A stretch of 64,000 nucleotides of DNA from Vibrio zhugei (GTDB lineage: Bacteria > Pseudomonadota > Gammaproteobacteria > Enterobacterales > Vibrionaceae): assembly GCF_003716875.1 (NCBI RefSeq), contig NZ_CP033078.1, positions 1,922,001 through 1,986,000 on the forward strand. The letters are read 5' to 3'. Both the position numbers and the translations under genes were made by a program. Below, in pieces: positions 11,175 to 22,412 of the stretch (position 1 is its first letter; each line of letters opens with the position of its first letter). The notes under the pieces were generated by a model that was given only the letters and a program-made list of their open reading frames with translations, was not told where the DNA came from and searched no databases.

Positions 11175-11210
11175 ATGAGTAAGTTCCACTTAACTGAGTA
11201 CGGTTTATGA
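11175..11210 (+). CDS. Candidate 11-codon ORF (MSKFHLTEYGL), coupled to the next ORF
   Basis: A very short ORF with a strong AAGGA ribosome site five bases before its ATG. Its stop codon overlaps the ATG of the following 21-codon ORF in an ATGA junction, the classic arrangement for translational coupling. A possible -10 CATAAT (11146-11151) lies 24 bases upstream. No known function was recognised. The peptide has no membrane segment, so it may act as a leader whose translation governs the next ORF. Chance cannot be excluded for an ORF this short. The signal-to-start spacing and the overlap are the evidence. Confidence 0.45.
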   Translation: MSKFHLTEYGL

Positions 11211-11272
11211 CATTCAATCAATGTAATTGGCTTGGTGTCGTCGTCGTTGTCGTATTATTCATCGCCTTCTGA
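11207..11272 (+). CDS. Candidate 21-codon hydrophobic microprotein or leader peptide
   Basis: This starts inside the stop of the previous ORF. The peptide is 21 aa, polar at residues 1-7 and wholly hydrophobic from W8 to the end, with six consecutive valines at residues 11-16 and then Leu, Phe, Ile, Ala, Phe. Such a run fits either a single-pass membrane microprotein or a branched-chain amino-acid leader peptide. An 8-bp TGCTTCCT/AGGAAGCA hairpin follows at 11295-11320, but no U-tract is present and no ilv gene is near. The next gene, cnoX, has its own promoter, so the pair seems to be a separate unit. Not recognised as a named family. Confidence 0.45.
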   Translation: MTFNQCNWLGVVVVVVLFIAF

Positions 11273-11355
11273 TGACCAAGCGCCCTGAACCCACTGCTTC
11301 CTGAGTCGATTAAGGAAGCAAGGTTCTCATTTCACCCTATGACATCGATGATTAA

Positions 11356-11385
11356 CTTGAATTTCACTCGGCCTTCCCCCATGTA
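11356..11385 (+). promoter_or_regulatory. Sigma-32-like promoter of cnoX
   Basis: CTTGAAT (11356-11362), a 14-base spacer, then CCCCATGTA (11377-11385). The -10 box fits CCCCATNTA exactly and the -35 box has one mismatch. It lies 32 bases before the cnoX start. E. coli ybbN is, to my knowledge, also in the sigma-32 regulon. Confidence 0.8.
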
Positions 11386-11416
11386 TAGGACATGCGTCGA
11401 GTTATAAGGATTTGTC

Positions 11417-12271
11417 ATGCAAGCACCTCAAGTTATTCAAGTTAATCAACAGAACTTTCACGAAGTGATCCAAAGTTCTGCTACGACCCCTATTCTCTTT
11501 TACTTTTGGGCACCAATGAGCCAAGAAAGTGAAGAGTTATTGCCTCATATTCAGCAACTGAGTCAAAACTACGCGGGCGCTGTGCAACTCGCTATTTTGA
11601 ATTGCCAAGAAGAACAAACCATTGCTGCCCAATTTGGTATTCAGGCACTCCCCACCATTGCTTTATTCGTTAATGGTCAACCTGTTGACGGTCTCTCTGG
11701 GCCACAACCGCTCAATGCCATTGAAGCAATGCTCGCACGCCATTTGCCAAGTCAAGATGAGCGCAATGCCAAACAAGCCCTGCAATTCATCGCAGAAGAC
11801 CAACATACCCAAGCACTGGGTTTATTGCAGAGCCTTCCCGATGAATGGCAACAGCGTGGTGACATAAAACTGGCTTTCGCGGATTGTTACCTTGCGTCTC
11901 AGTCATTCAAGCAAGCAGCCAGCTTACTGGCAGACATTCCGCTGCAATACCAAGACAGTTACTATAACGAACTATGTGCGAAGTTAGAACTTCATCAAAA
12001 TGCCGCTAACAGCCCTGAATTGCAGGCTTTAGAAGCGTCTTATGCAGAAAAGCCACACGATGCACAGCTTGCGAACAAGCTTGCGATCTCTTATCACGAA
12101 GTTTCACGTGATGAAGACGCTCTCCAATTACTTTGGGGATTTTTACAAAACGATCTCAATACACTAGACGGTGATATGAAAAAAACCTTCATGGATATCT
12201 TAAGTGCTCTAGGTCAAGGGAACCCTCTCGCCAGTCGCTATCGTCGCCAGTTGTATTCGCGTCTCTACTGA
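11417..12271 (+). CDS. cnoX: Chaperedoxin CnoX (YbbN), thioredoxin-TPR protein
   Basis: CnoX is a cytoplasmic holdase that protects proteins from aggregation and over-oxidation and hands them to GroEL/DnaK. The protein is 284 aa with an N-terminal thioredoxin fold (about 1-110) and C-terminal TPR-like helices. The canonical CxxC is absent: FYFWAPMSQES stands where E. coli has a single Cys, so residue 38 is Ser. C63, the other redox cysteine of E. coli CnoX, is kept (AILNCQEEQ). The ribosome site is AAGGA. The gene is followed by a terminator. Its sigma-32-like promoter agrees with a stress role. Confidence 0.92.
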   Translation: MQAPQVIQVNQQNFHEVIQSSATTPILFYFWAPMSQESEELLPHIQQLSQNYAGAVQLAILNCQEEQTIAAQFGIQALPTIALFVNGQPVDGLSGPQPLNAIEAMLARHLPSQDERNAKQALQFIAEDQHTQALGLLQSLPDEWQQRGDIKLAFADCYLASQSFKQAASLLADIPLQYQDSYYNELCAKLELHQNAANSPELQALEASYAEKPHDAQLANKLAISYHEVSRDEDALQLLWGFLQNDLNTLDGDMKKTFMDILSALGQGNPLASRYRRQLYSRLY

Positions 12272-12300
12272 TCAAAACCAACCAGAATAGCGCTAGCAAT

Positions 12301-12327
12301 AAAAAAGCCCCTCTCATGGGGCTTTTT
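12301..12327 (+). terminator. Terminator of cnoX
   Basis: GCCCC/GGGGC stem (12307-12322) with a 6-base loop followed by five T. An A-run precedes it, so it may also serve cueR from the other side. Confidence 0.85.
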
Positions 12328-12361
12328 CGCTATTGGATCTTTTTCGTTATGGTGTCAGTGT

Positions 12362-12751
12362 TCATTGCCCCTTGAGGTTGTCAATGATCGGACAAGCACT
12401 GTGATCGTCGCCGGGACAGGCGTGAATCCATTCACTCAACTGGGCATGAATTTCTTGCAGCTCAGCAATCTTCTTCGCGACTTGGCGCTGCTTCTCTTGC
12501 GCTTGCTCTTTAACGAAACGACTTTGGCGGTGCGGATCATTGGCCAACATCACCATGTGCTTGCATTCATCCAAACTGAATCCCACGCGCTTGCACCGAG
12601 CGATCAACTGTAAATCGGCGACCTCCTGCGCGTGATAAACGCGATAACCGCTCTCAGAACGCGCTGGAGGGGTGATCAAGCCTTTTTCTTCATAAAGACG
12701 AATTGACTTAGCCGTTAATCCCGTCTTTTTCGCCACATCACTGATGGTCAT
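12362..12751 (-). CDS. cueR: Cu(I)-responsive MerR-type regulator CueR
   Basis: CueR senses cytoplasmic Cu(I) and activates copper export genes by unwinding promoters with long spacers. The protein is 129 aa from the ATG chosen. The helix-turn-helix is SDVAKKTGLTAKSIRLYEEK. The metal loop keeps both ligands, C112 and C120, in ACPGDDHSACPI, and S77 is present; numbering equals E. coli CueR with this start. A GTG one codon upstream (12754) is an alternative, and the GGGAG ribosome site suits either. No copA or cueO is in the window, so its targets lie elsewhere. Confidence 0.9.
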   Translation of the reverse strand: MTISDVAKKTGLTAKSIRLYEEKGLITPPARSESGYRVYHAQEVADLQLIARCKRVGFSLDECKHMVMLANDPHRQSRFVKEQAQEKQRQVAKKIAELQEIHAQLSEWIHACPGDDHSACPIIDNLKGQ

Positions 12752-12798
12752 CACAACGATTACTCCCGCAGCAGTCTAATACCACACTAACAAACTCA

Positions 12799-15739
<2,941 letters not shown>

Positions 15740-15981
15740 TTTTAACTCTCAGTTTCTCGATTTTGGGTTCTGAGCTTAGTGCCTGTATTTGAACGTGGTT
15801 GAGCAAGATAGGCTTGTCAGTTGATTTTGACTACTTTACCAAAACTCGCCTCCCATTTAGAACAACTTAATGTAAGAAGTTCCTATGAAAACGCCATTTT
15901 TATCGTGGTTTTATGACTCAACGACTGATATACAATACAATCTCACCTTAAACTCGTTAAATTCATCTTCGGAAAACCGCA

Positions 15982-16737
15982 ATGGAAACAAAACAACGCA
16001 CTGGTATTGGCTATTTTTTTCACGGTATTGAAATCGCTTTTTCCCCCGGTATTCGCCGCTTCGTTATTTTGCCTCTCTTGGCCAACCTGATCTTACTCGG
16101 CGGCTCACTGTACTTCTTATTTGAACATCTCGGCGGATGGATTGACCAATGGATGTCCTACCTTCCAGATTTTTTATCTTGGCTATCGTATTTGTTGTGG
16201 CCATTGATCGCCATTACGATATTAGCGACTTTTTCGTATTTTTTCTCAACCATCGCTAATTTTATTGCCGCCCCATTCAATGGCCTGTTAGCGGAAAAAG
16301 TAGAACTCAAACTGACCAATCAACCGCTTAACGATGAAGGACTTCTTGATATCATTAAAGACATTCCCCGCATCATGGCGCGAGAATGGCGCAAACTCAT
16401 GTATGTGCTCCCCAAAGCCATTGGTTTATTCATTCTTTTGTTCATTCCAGCGATAGGTCAAACCGTTGGTCCAATCGCATGGTTCTTGTTTACATCTTGG
16501 ACCTTATCCATACAGTATTGCGACTATCCATTTGATAATCATAAAATCGATTTCAATTCTATGCGTATGAGCATGAAGCAAAAACAAGGAAAAGCTTACG
16601 GTTTTGGCATCATTGTCTCTCTTCTAACCTCCATTCCGGTCGTCAATTTATTCGTCGTACCGGCTGCGGTTTGCGGTGCTACCGATATGTGGGTTAACGA
16701 ATTTCGCCACCAATACAAAGACAAACCTATGGTGTGA
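15982..16737 (+). CDS. cysZ: Sulfate transporter CysZ
   Basis: CysZ is an inner-membrane protein that brings sulfate into the cell for cysteine synthesis. The protein is 251 aa with several long hydrophobic segments. Family motifs include GYFFHGIEIAFSPGIRRFVILP at the start (residues 9-30), NFIAAPFNGLLAEKVE and SWTLSIQYCDYPFDNH. cysK lies 136 bases downstream on the same strand, so sulfate uptake and its final incorporation are clustered. The upstream 242 bases hold the zipA and cysZ promoters and no supported ORF. Confidence 0.94.
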   Translation: METKQRTGIGYFFHGIEIAFSPGIRRFVILPLLANLILLGGSLYFLFEHLGGWIDQWMSYLPDFLSWLSYLLWPLIAITILATFSYFFSTIANFIAAPFNGLLAEKVELKLTNQPLNDEGLLDIIKDIPRIMAREWRKLMYVLPKAIGLFILLFIPAIGQTVGPIAWFLFTSWTLSIQYCDYPFDNHKIDFNSMRMSMKQKQGKAYGFGIIVSLLTSIPVVNLFVVPAAVCGATDMWVNEFRHQYKDKPMV

Positions 16738-16873
16738 GATGCCTATGCCAGTAAACCAACCGTATATCATATAACTTTTAAATCTTTTACCCTTATGTTG
16801 AAGTGCCTATCCTAGTGCGATACTCGCGTCAACAGAACAAGCACATCACAATGTGAAATGAAGGATCGTCATT

Positions 16874-17839
16874 ATGAGTAAAATCTACGAAGATAACTCC
16901 CTGACCATTGGCCAAACACCACTGGTACGTTTGAATAAAGTCAGTAAAGGCAATGTACTGGTTAAAGTTGAATCACGTAACCCAAGCTTCAGCGTGAAAT
17001 GTCGTATCGGTTCCAACATGATTTGGGACGCCGAGCAAAAAGGGACGCTAAAACCCGGTATCGAATTGGTGGAGCCGACCAGTGGTAACACCGGTATAGC
17101 ACTGGCTTTTGTTGCCGCAGCTCGTGGCTACTCACTGACATTGACGATGCCTGAATCCATGAGCCTAGAGCGCCGTAAGTTACTCAAAGCGTTAGGCGCG
17201 AATCTCGAATTAACGCCTGCTGCCGGTGGCATGAAAGCCGCGATTGCCAAAGCAGAAGAAATTGTCGCGAGCAACCCTGAAAAATACCTCATGTTGCAGC
17301 AATTTGATAACCCAGCAAACCCAGCTATCCATGAGAAAACCACCGGCCCAGAAATTTGGGAAGCGACTGACGGTGAAGTCGATGTGTTTGTAGCAGGGGT
17401 TGGTACTGGCGGTACGTTAACGGGGACCTCTCGTTATCTCAAAGCGCAAGGCAGAAACATCACTTCCGTCGCGGTGGAACCCTCTGAATCCCCTGTCATC
17501 ACTCAAGCGATGGCCGGAGAAAACATTCAACCAGGCCCTCATAAAATTCAGGGCATCGGCGCAGGCTTCATTCCTGCAAACTTAGATTTATCTCTCATCG
17601 ATCGCGTCGAAACCGTGACTTCTGATGATGCCATTGCCATGGCTCGACGCCTGATGGAAGAAGAAGGTATTCTCGCTGGGATTTCATCAGGCGCGGCCGT
17701 CGTTGCAGCGAATAGACTTGCAGAACTGCCTGAATATGAAGGGAAAACCATCGTCACCATCCTACCTAGCTCTGGCGAACGTTACTTGTCTACCGCCTTA
17801 TTTGCGGGCATATTCTCTGAAAAAGAAAATGGCGAATAA
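16874..17839 (+). CDS. cysK: Cysteine synthase A (O-acetylserine sulfhydrylase)
   Basis: This PLP enzyme makes cysteine from O-acetylserine and sulfide. The protein is 321 aa. The PLP Lys is K42 in SFSVKCRIG. The substrate loop is [10 protein letters not shown], the phosphate cradle is [10 protein letters not shown], and [10 protein letters not shown] lies near the C-terminus. An AATGAAGGATC ribosome region precedes the ATG. A terminator follows within 30 bases. Its sequence is of the CysK rather than CysM type. Confidence 0.97.
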   Translation: MSKIYEDNSLTIGQTPLVRLNKVSKGNVLVKVESRNPSFSVKCRIGSNMIWDAEQKGTLKPGIELVEPTSGNTGIALAFVAAARGYSLTLTMPESMSLERRKLLKALGANLELTPAAGGMKAAIAKAEEIVASNPEKYLMLQQFDNPANPAIHEKTTGPEIWEATDGEVDVFVAGVGTGGTLTGTSRYLKAQGRNITSVAVEPSESPVITQAMAGENIQPGPHKIQGIGAGFIPANLDLSLIDRVETVTSDDAIAMARRLMEEEGILAGISSGAAVVAANRLAELPEYEGKTIVTILPSSGERYLSTALFAGIFSEKENGE

Positions 17840-17865
17840 TGCGCATCTAAATCAAATTTTGACTC

Positions 17866-17892
17866 AAAAAAGCCCCGACTCGGGGCTTTTTT
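17866..17892 (+). terminator. Terminator of cysK
   Basis: AGCCCC/GGGGCT stem (17871-17887) followed by six T, preceded by six A. Confidence 0.9.
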
Positions 17893-18127
17893 GTTGATTA
17901 TGCTTCACCCTTTGGTAATATCGGGGCTGTTTTATTTTCCGCTTCAAAATAAAGAGGCGAAACAACAGTGTTATGTTCATGACCAACCTCAATAACGTTG
18001 GCGTTTACAGTAACCTACTACGTTTGATAGTTTTGCGTGCAGCTGTCGCTGGCACATTGATGTCTATCAGGGTAAGCTATACAGGTTAACACTCATACAA
18101 AAAAATAATGTAACCGGGGTATATCAC

Positions 18128-18385
18128 ATGTACGAGAAGCAAGTAGAAATCACTGCTGAAAATGGTCTTCACACTCGTCCAGCGGCGCAGTTCGTTAAAG
18201 AAGCGAAAGCGTTTGACGCTGACATTACCGTATCATCAAACGGTAAAAGCGCTAGCGCAAAAAGCCTATTCAAATTACAAACACTTGGCCTAGTAAAAGG
18301 CACTGTAGTGACTATCTCTGCAGAAGGTGCTCAAGCTCAAGAAGCGGTTGATCATCTTGTTGCACTAATGGATCAATTGCATTAA
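18128..18385 (+). CDS. ptsH: Phosphocarrier protein HPr
   Basis: HPr passes phosphate from enzyme I to the sugar-specific EIIA proteins of the phosphotransferase system. The protein is 85 aa. The active His is H15 in [11 protein letters not shown] and the conserved regulatory-site serine position S46 is present. It begins the ptsH-ptsI-crr operon. The 288 bases between cysK and ptsH hold the promoter region. I did not find an unambiguous CRP site there. Confidence 0.98.
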   Translation: MYEKQVEITAENGLHTRPAAQFVKEAKAFDADITVSSNGKSASAKSLFKLQTLGLVKGTVVTISAEGAQAQEAVDHLVALMDQLH

Positions 18386-18402
18386 TTCGCGATTCATTCA
18401 TT

Positions 18403-18433
18403 AAAGGGCCACCCGGTTTAATGGGTGGCCTTT
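18403..18433 (+). terminator. Hairpin between ptsH and ptsI
   Basis: Perfect GGCCACCC/GGGTGGCC stem (18407-18430) with an 8-base loop, flanked by AAA and only three T. The short T-run suggests a partial terminator or an RNA-stability element that raises HPr over enzyme I. Confidence 0.65.
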
Positions 18434-18518
18434 ATGAAAACACTACTCCATATTTTTCCCAATATTGGAAAATATGCAGACATTTCAAATTTACACATCA
18501 CCAGTTTAAGGTAAGGCT

Positions 18519-20243
18519 ATGATTTCAGGCATCCTAGCATCTCCTGGTATTGCTATTGGTAAAGCACTACTACTTCAAGAAGATGACATTGTCCTCAATA
18601 CTCACACCATTTCTGACGACCAAGTCGAATCAGAAGTTCAGCGTTTTTATGACGCTCGTAATAAATCAGCGCAACAGCTAGAAGTCGTTAAACAAAAAGC
18701 GCTTGAAACGTTCGGTGAAGAAAAAGAAGCCATCTTTGAAGGCCACATCATGCTTTTGGAAGATGAAGAGCTGGAAGAAGAAATCCTCGCCCTAATCAAA
18801 GACGATAAAATGCACGCGGATAACGCGATTCACACCGTCATTGAAGAACAAGCGTCTGCACTAGAATCACTCGATGATGAATACCTTAAAGAACGTGCCA
18901 GCGATATCCGTGATATCGGTAATCGTTTTGTTAAAAATGCGCTTGGTATCAATATCGTCTCACTGAGTGAAGTCAACGAAGAAGTCATCGTTGTGGCTTA
19001 CGATCTAACGCCTTCTGAAACAGCCCAAATCAACCTAGATTACGTCCTAGGTTTTGCTTGTGATATCGGCGGCCGTACATCACACACCTCTATCATGGCG
19101 CGTTCACTTGAACTGCCTGCAGTGGTCGGTACCAATGACATCACATCGAAAGTGAAATCTGGCGATATGCTGGTTCTTGATGCCATCAATAACAAGATCA
19201 TCGTCAATCCAAGCGATGAACAATTGGCCGAAGCGAAAAAAGCACAAGAAGATTTCTTCGCAGAAAAAGAAGAATTAGCGAAGTTAAAAGATCTTCCTGC
19301 AGAAACCACTGATGGACACACCGTCGAACTGTGCGGCAACATCGGTACCGTGAAAGATTGTGTCGGTATTGAGCGTAACGGCGGTGAAGGCGTCGGTTTA
19401 TACCGTACTGAATTTTTATTTATGGACCGTACCTCTCTGCCAACCGAGCAAGAGCAATACGAAGCCTATAAAGAAGTGGCAGAAACCATGTCTGGTCATT
19501 CTGTCATCATCCGTACTATGGATATTGGTGGCGATAAAGACCTGCCATATATGGATCTACCAAAAGAGTTGAACCCATTTCTTGGATGGCGTGCTATTCG
19601 TATCAGCTTAGATCGTCGTGAAATTCTACGTGCACAGCTACGTGGTATTCTACGCGCATCCGCTCACGGCAAACTGCGTATCATGTTCCCGATGATCATT
19701 TCCGTTGAAGAAATTCGTGAGTTGAAAGCCGCACTCGAAGAATACAAAGCCGAATTGCGCAGCGAAGGTTACTCGTTTGATGAGAACATTGAGATCGGCG
19801 TGATGGTAGAAACACCAGCCGCAGCGGCAGTTGCTCATCATCTTGCCAAAGAAGTGTCTTTCTTCTCTATCGGTACCAACGACTTAACCCAGTATACTCT
19901 GGCCGTTGACCGTGGTAACGAGATGATTTCACACCTATATAACCCACTGTCTCCAGCCGTACTGAACGTCATCAAACAAGTCATTGATGCTTCTCATGCG
20001 GAAGGGAAATGGACAGGTATGTGTGGTGAGTTAGCGGGTGATGAACGCGCAACACTCCTCCTCCTCGGCATGGGTCTTGATGAGTTTTCAATGAGTGGTA
20101 TTTCTATCCCGAAAGTGAAGAAAATCATTCGCAATACCAACTTTGCTGATGTGAAAGCAATGGCTGATAAAGCACTTTCATTAGCAACGGCGGCCGAAAT
20201 CGATGAGTGTGTACAACAATTTATCGACCAAAACTCACAATAA
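18519..20243 (+). CDS. ptsI: PTS enzyme I (phosphoenolpyruvate-protein phosphotransferase)
   Basis: Enzyme I takes phosphate from phosphoenolpyruvate and gives it to HPr, the first step of PTS sugar uptake. The protein is 574 aa, one short of E. coli. The phosphorylated His is H189 in [15 protein letters not shown]. The PEP-binding barrel shows [23 protein letters not shown] and [10 protein letters not shown], and the active-site Cys lies in [10 protein letters not shown]. It is the middle gene of ptsH-ptsI-crr. Confidence 0.98.
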   Translation: MISGILASPGIAIGKALLLQEDDIVLNTHTISDDQVESEVQRFYDARNKSAQQLEVVKQKALETFGEEKEAIFEGHIMLLEDEELEEEILALIKDDKMHADNAIHTVIEEQASALESLDDEYLKERASDIRDIGNRFVKNALGINIVSLSEVNEEVIVVAYDLTPSETAQINLDYVLGFACDIGGRTSHTSIMARSLELPAVVGTNDITSKVKSGDMLVLDAINNKIIVNPSDEQLAEAKKAQEDFFAEKEELAKLKDLPAETTDGHTVELCGNIGTVKDCVGIERNGGEGVGLYRTEFLFMDRTSLPTEQEQYEAYKEVAETMSGHSVIIRTMDIGGDKDLPYMDLPKELNPFLGWRAIRISLDRREILRAQLRGILRASAHGKLRIMFPMIISVEEIRELKAALEEYKAELRSEGYSFDENIEIGVMVETPAAAAVAHHLAKEVSFFSIGTNDLTQYTLAVDRGNEMISHLYNPLSPAVLNVIKQVIDASHAEGKWTGMCGELAGDERATLLLLGMGLDEFSMSGISIPKVKKIIRNTNFADVKAMADKALSLATAAEIDECVQQFIDQNSQ

Positions 20244-20251
20244 TTAAAGTG

Positions 20252-20304
20252 ATACCAAGACATTAGATGATGAAAACTAGTCGTCTAATGTCTTTCATTG
20301 GTAT
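20252..20304 (+). promoter_or_regulatory. Long imperfect dyad between ptsI and crr
   Basis: An outer ATACCAA/TTGGTAT pair (20252-20258 with 20298-20304) encloses a GACATTAGA/TCTAATGTC stem. No T-run follows directly. A TATACT-like -10 lies just behind, so the element may carry a crr promoter or act as an RNA-processing stem. Confidence 0.5.
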
Positions 20305-20353
20305 ACTATACTCCGATAGACACTTATTTTTAAAACGTTAGGAGCACGACACA

Positions 20354-20863
20354 ATGGGTCTGTTTGATAAACTTAAAAAGCTGGTCTCTGACGACAGCGC
20401 TGATGCAGGTGCAATTGAAATCATCGCACCTCTTTCTGGAGAAATCGTCAACATCGAAGACGTGCCAGATGTGGTATTCGCAGAGAAAATTGTTGGCGAC
20501 GGTATCGCAATCAAACCATCAGGCGAAAAGATGGTTGCTCCTGTGAACGGTACTATCGGTAAAATTTTTGAAACTAACCACGCATTCTCAATTGAGTCTG
20601 ACGATGGTGTAGAGCTATTTGTTCACTTCGGTATCGACACAGTTGAACTGAAAGGCGAAGGTTTTACACGTATCGCTGAAGAAGGCCAAACAGTGAAAGC
20701 GGGTGACACAGTCATCGAATTTGATCTTGCGACTCTACAAGAAAAAGCAAAATCAACATTGACGCCTGTTGTGATTTCGAACATGGATGAAATCAAAGAG
20801 CTGAACAAACTATCAGGTTCAGTCGTTGTTGGTGAAACGCCGGTTCTACGCGTCACTAAATAA
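20354..20863 (+). CDS. crr: PTS glucose-specific enzyme IIA (EIIAGlc)
   Basis: EIIAGlc carries phosphate to glucose/sucrose EIIBC proteins and regulates adenylate cyclase and non-PTS permeases. The protein is 169 aa. The phosphorylated His is H91 in [10 protein letters not shown] and the second active-site His is H76 (ETNHAFSI). The amphipathic N-terminus [11 protein letters not shown] is conserved. It is the last gene of the pts operon, followed by a terminator. Confidence 0.97.
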   Translation: MGLFDKLKKLVSDDSADAGAIEIIAPLSGEIVNIEDVPDVVFAEKIVGDGIAIKPSGEKMVAPVNGTIGKIFETNHAFSIESDDGVELFVHFGIDTVELKGEGFTRIAEEGQTVKAGDTVIEFDLATLQEKAKSTLTPVVISNMDEIKELNKLSGSVVVGETPVLRVTK

Positions 20864-20881
20864 CCGATTTATCGTGTCAAT

Positions 20882-20911
20882 AAAAACGCTGCTCAGAGCA
20901 GCGTTTTTTTA
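20882..20911 (+). terminator. Terminator of the pts operon
   Basis: CGCTGCTC/GAGCAGCG stem followed by seven T and preceded by five A. It also faces the convergent ubiF gene. Confidence 0.9.
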
Positions 20912-20944
20912 TGCCTGTTTACTCGCGTATGACCCACACCCGGT

Positions 20945-22114
20945 TTACAAACCGAGTGCGTAACGCAACAGCTGCTGCTTAATCGGGCCACTGTGCTCAG
21001 CGACTTTCAGCATCGCATTACGAGCGAGCTTTAACGGCGGTAAAGAATTACTGAACGTTTTATAAAAGAAGTCCATCCCAGATTGCATCAAAAGATTATC
21101 TGGACGACGCCGACGCTCGTAACCGCGCAATACGCTCTCAGTCAGCTTATCGCCCTCTTCCGTTTGCGCTAACAAGGTCGCCACGTCTTTAAAGCCCAAG
21201 TTAACCCCTTGGCCCGCTAATGGGTTAATGGTATGCGCCGAATCTCCAACTAACACACAACGATTTTTAACGTAGCTTTGTGCGTGACGGCGAGTTAGAG
21301 GAAAACTGCCATGATTAAGTACCGTCACCTCGCCCAGTTCATCAGGGAAATGCGTCATAATTTCTCGGCCAAGCTGAGTCGGCGTCATGTGACTCAACTG
21401 ACGAATGCGCGATGGACTGTCATACCAGACCAAGGATGCCTGATGCCCCGCCAATGGCAACAAAGAACGTGGACCTGTGGGGAAAAATTGCTGCCAAGTA
21501 ATGTCTTGCTGTGGCGTCGCTGTCTCAACATTGATCAACATACAGTCTTGGCGATAATCCCAAGCCGTAATCCCGATCCCAGCCGCCATACGTACCCGTG
21601 AATTGGCGCCATCGGCTCCGACCACCCATTGCGCTTCAATCACTTCCCCTGACTCCAAAGACAATAAACGACCATCACACTCGTCGGTTAACGTCATACT
21701 GGTTAAGGTATCCGGACAATAAACCTCAAGGTGCCCAGAGGCTTCTAACGGTGCAAATTGTGCCCACAAACCCAGTTGAATCACGCGATTTTCGACCATG
21801 AAACCGAGCTCTGACAGCCCCAAATCGTCACTATGAAATCGCGTACGGCAATGAGGTTGCTCCCACGTTTCCAAGCCGCGATAAGGACACACACGCATCG
21901 CTTGAATCGCCTCCCATGCCCCGAGTGAGGCTAGCAAGGACACGGAGTTTTGTGAAATGGCCGAAATGCGCACATCCATCGGTTGTTCTTTTGAGAATGG
22001 GGTTGCAGCCACGCCTTCCACCAGCGCAACTCGACGCCCTTGTTTGGCCCATCCTAACGCCACTGCAGCACCGACCATGCCTCCACCGATAACTGCCACA
22101 TCAAACTTTTTCAT
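20945..22114 (-). CDS. ubiF: Ubiquinone biosynthesis FAD monooxygenase UbiF
   Basis: This flavoprotein hydroxylates a demethoxy-ubiquinol intermediate in ubiquinone synthesis. The protein is 389 aa. The FAD motif is IGGGMVGAAVALGWA at residues 9-23, DVRISAIS follows, and the second FAD motif is VLVGDSAHTINPLAGQGVN, shared by UbiF, UbiH and UbiI. UbiF is chosen because of the C-terminal run MQSGMDFFYKTFSNSLPPL and the divergent miaB neighbour, as in E. coli. UbiH or UbiI would be the alternatives. Confidence 0.9.
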   Translation of the reverse strand: MKKFDVAVIGGGMVGAAVALGWAKQGRRVALVEGVAATPFSKEQPMDVRISAISQNSVSLLASLGAWEAIQAMRVCPYRGLETWEQPHCRTRFHSDDLGLSELGFMVENRVIQLGLWAQFAPLEASGHLEVYCPDTLTSMTLTDECDGRLLSLESGEVIEAQWVVGADGANSRVRMAAGIGITAWDYRQDCMLINVETATPQQDITWQQFFPTGPRSLLPLAGHQASLVWYDSPSRIRQLSHMTPTQLGREIMTHFPDELGEVTVLNHGSFPLTRRHAQSYVKNRCVLVGDSAHTINPLAGQGVNLGFKDVATLLAQTEEGDKLTESVLRGYERRRRPDNLLMQSGMDFFYKTFSNSLPPLKLARNAMLKVAEHSGPIKQQLLRYALGL

Positions 22115-22325
22115 ACGCTACTTTCTTGCAAGTGATTACGACCATTCCATTGTACGTCTACGGATAAATTTTGCGACTGATTTTCTCACTTTTCCACACT
22201 CATTTTGTGGCTAAAAGCGAGGATTACCAAGGCGTACAAGAGATTTTGCTTCATGACTAGTCAGTGCCTTTTGAAAGAAGTACAATACGCCGCTTACTAA
22301 AGCTAGGCTGGTAAGATTACACACC

Positions 22326-22378
22326 ATACCTAAGCTTCTTTGCCCAGCTATACTGCAAAAAGGTAGCTTAGGTATAAT
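22326..22378 (+). promoter_or_regulatory. Dyad overlapping a TATAAT box ahead of miaB
   Basis: ATACCTAAGCT (22326-22336) is exactly complementary to AGCTTAGGTAT (22365-22375), with further partial pairing inside. The right arm runs into TATAAT (22373-22378), 35 bases before the miaB start. No good -35 box was found. It could be an operator or an inserted palindromic repeat. Confidence 0.5.
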
Positions 22379-22412
22379 TAAACAGATGAACTATTAAACG
22401 AGCGAAAGTGAG

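Noticed and set aside
11222..11272. Calling the valine-rich micro-ORF an ilv operon attenuator outright
   Set aside because: No ilv gene follows, the downstream hairpin has no U-tract, and cnoX has its own promoter. It is kept only as one of several hypotheses.
15884..16032. 49-codon frame in the zipA-cysZ interval
   Set aside because: It runs out of frame into cysZ, has a poor ribosome site and an unremarkable composition.
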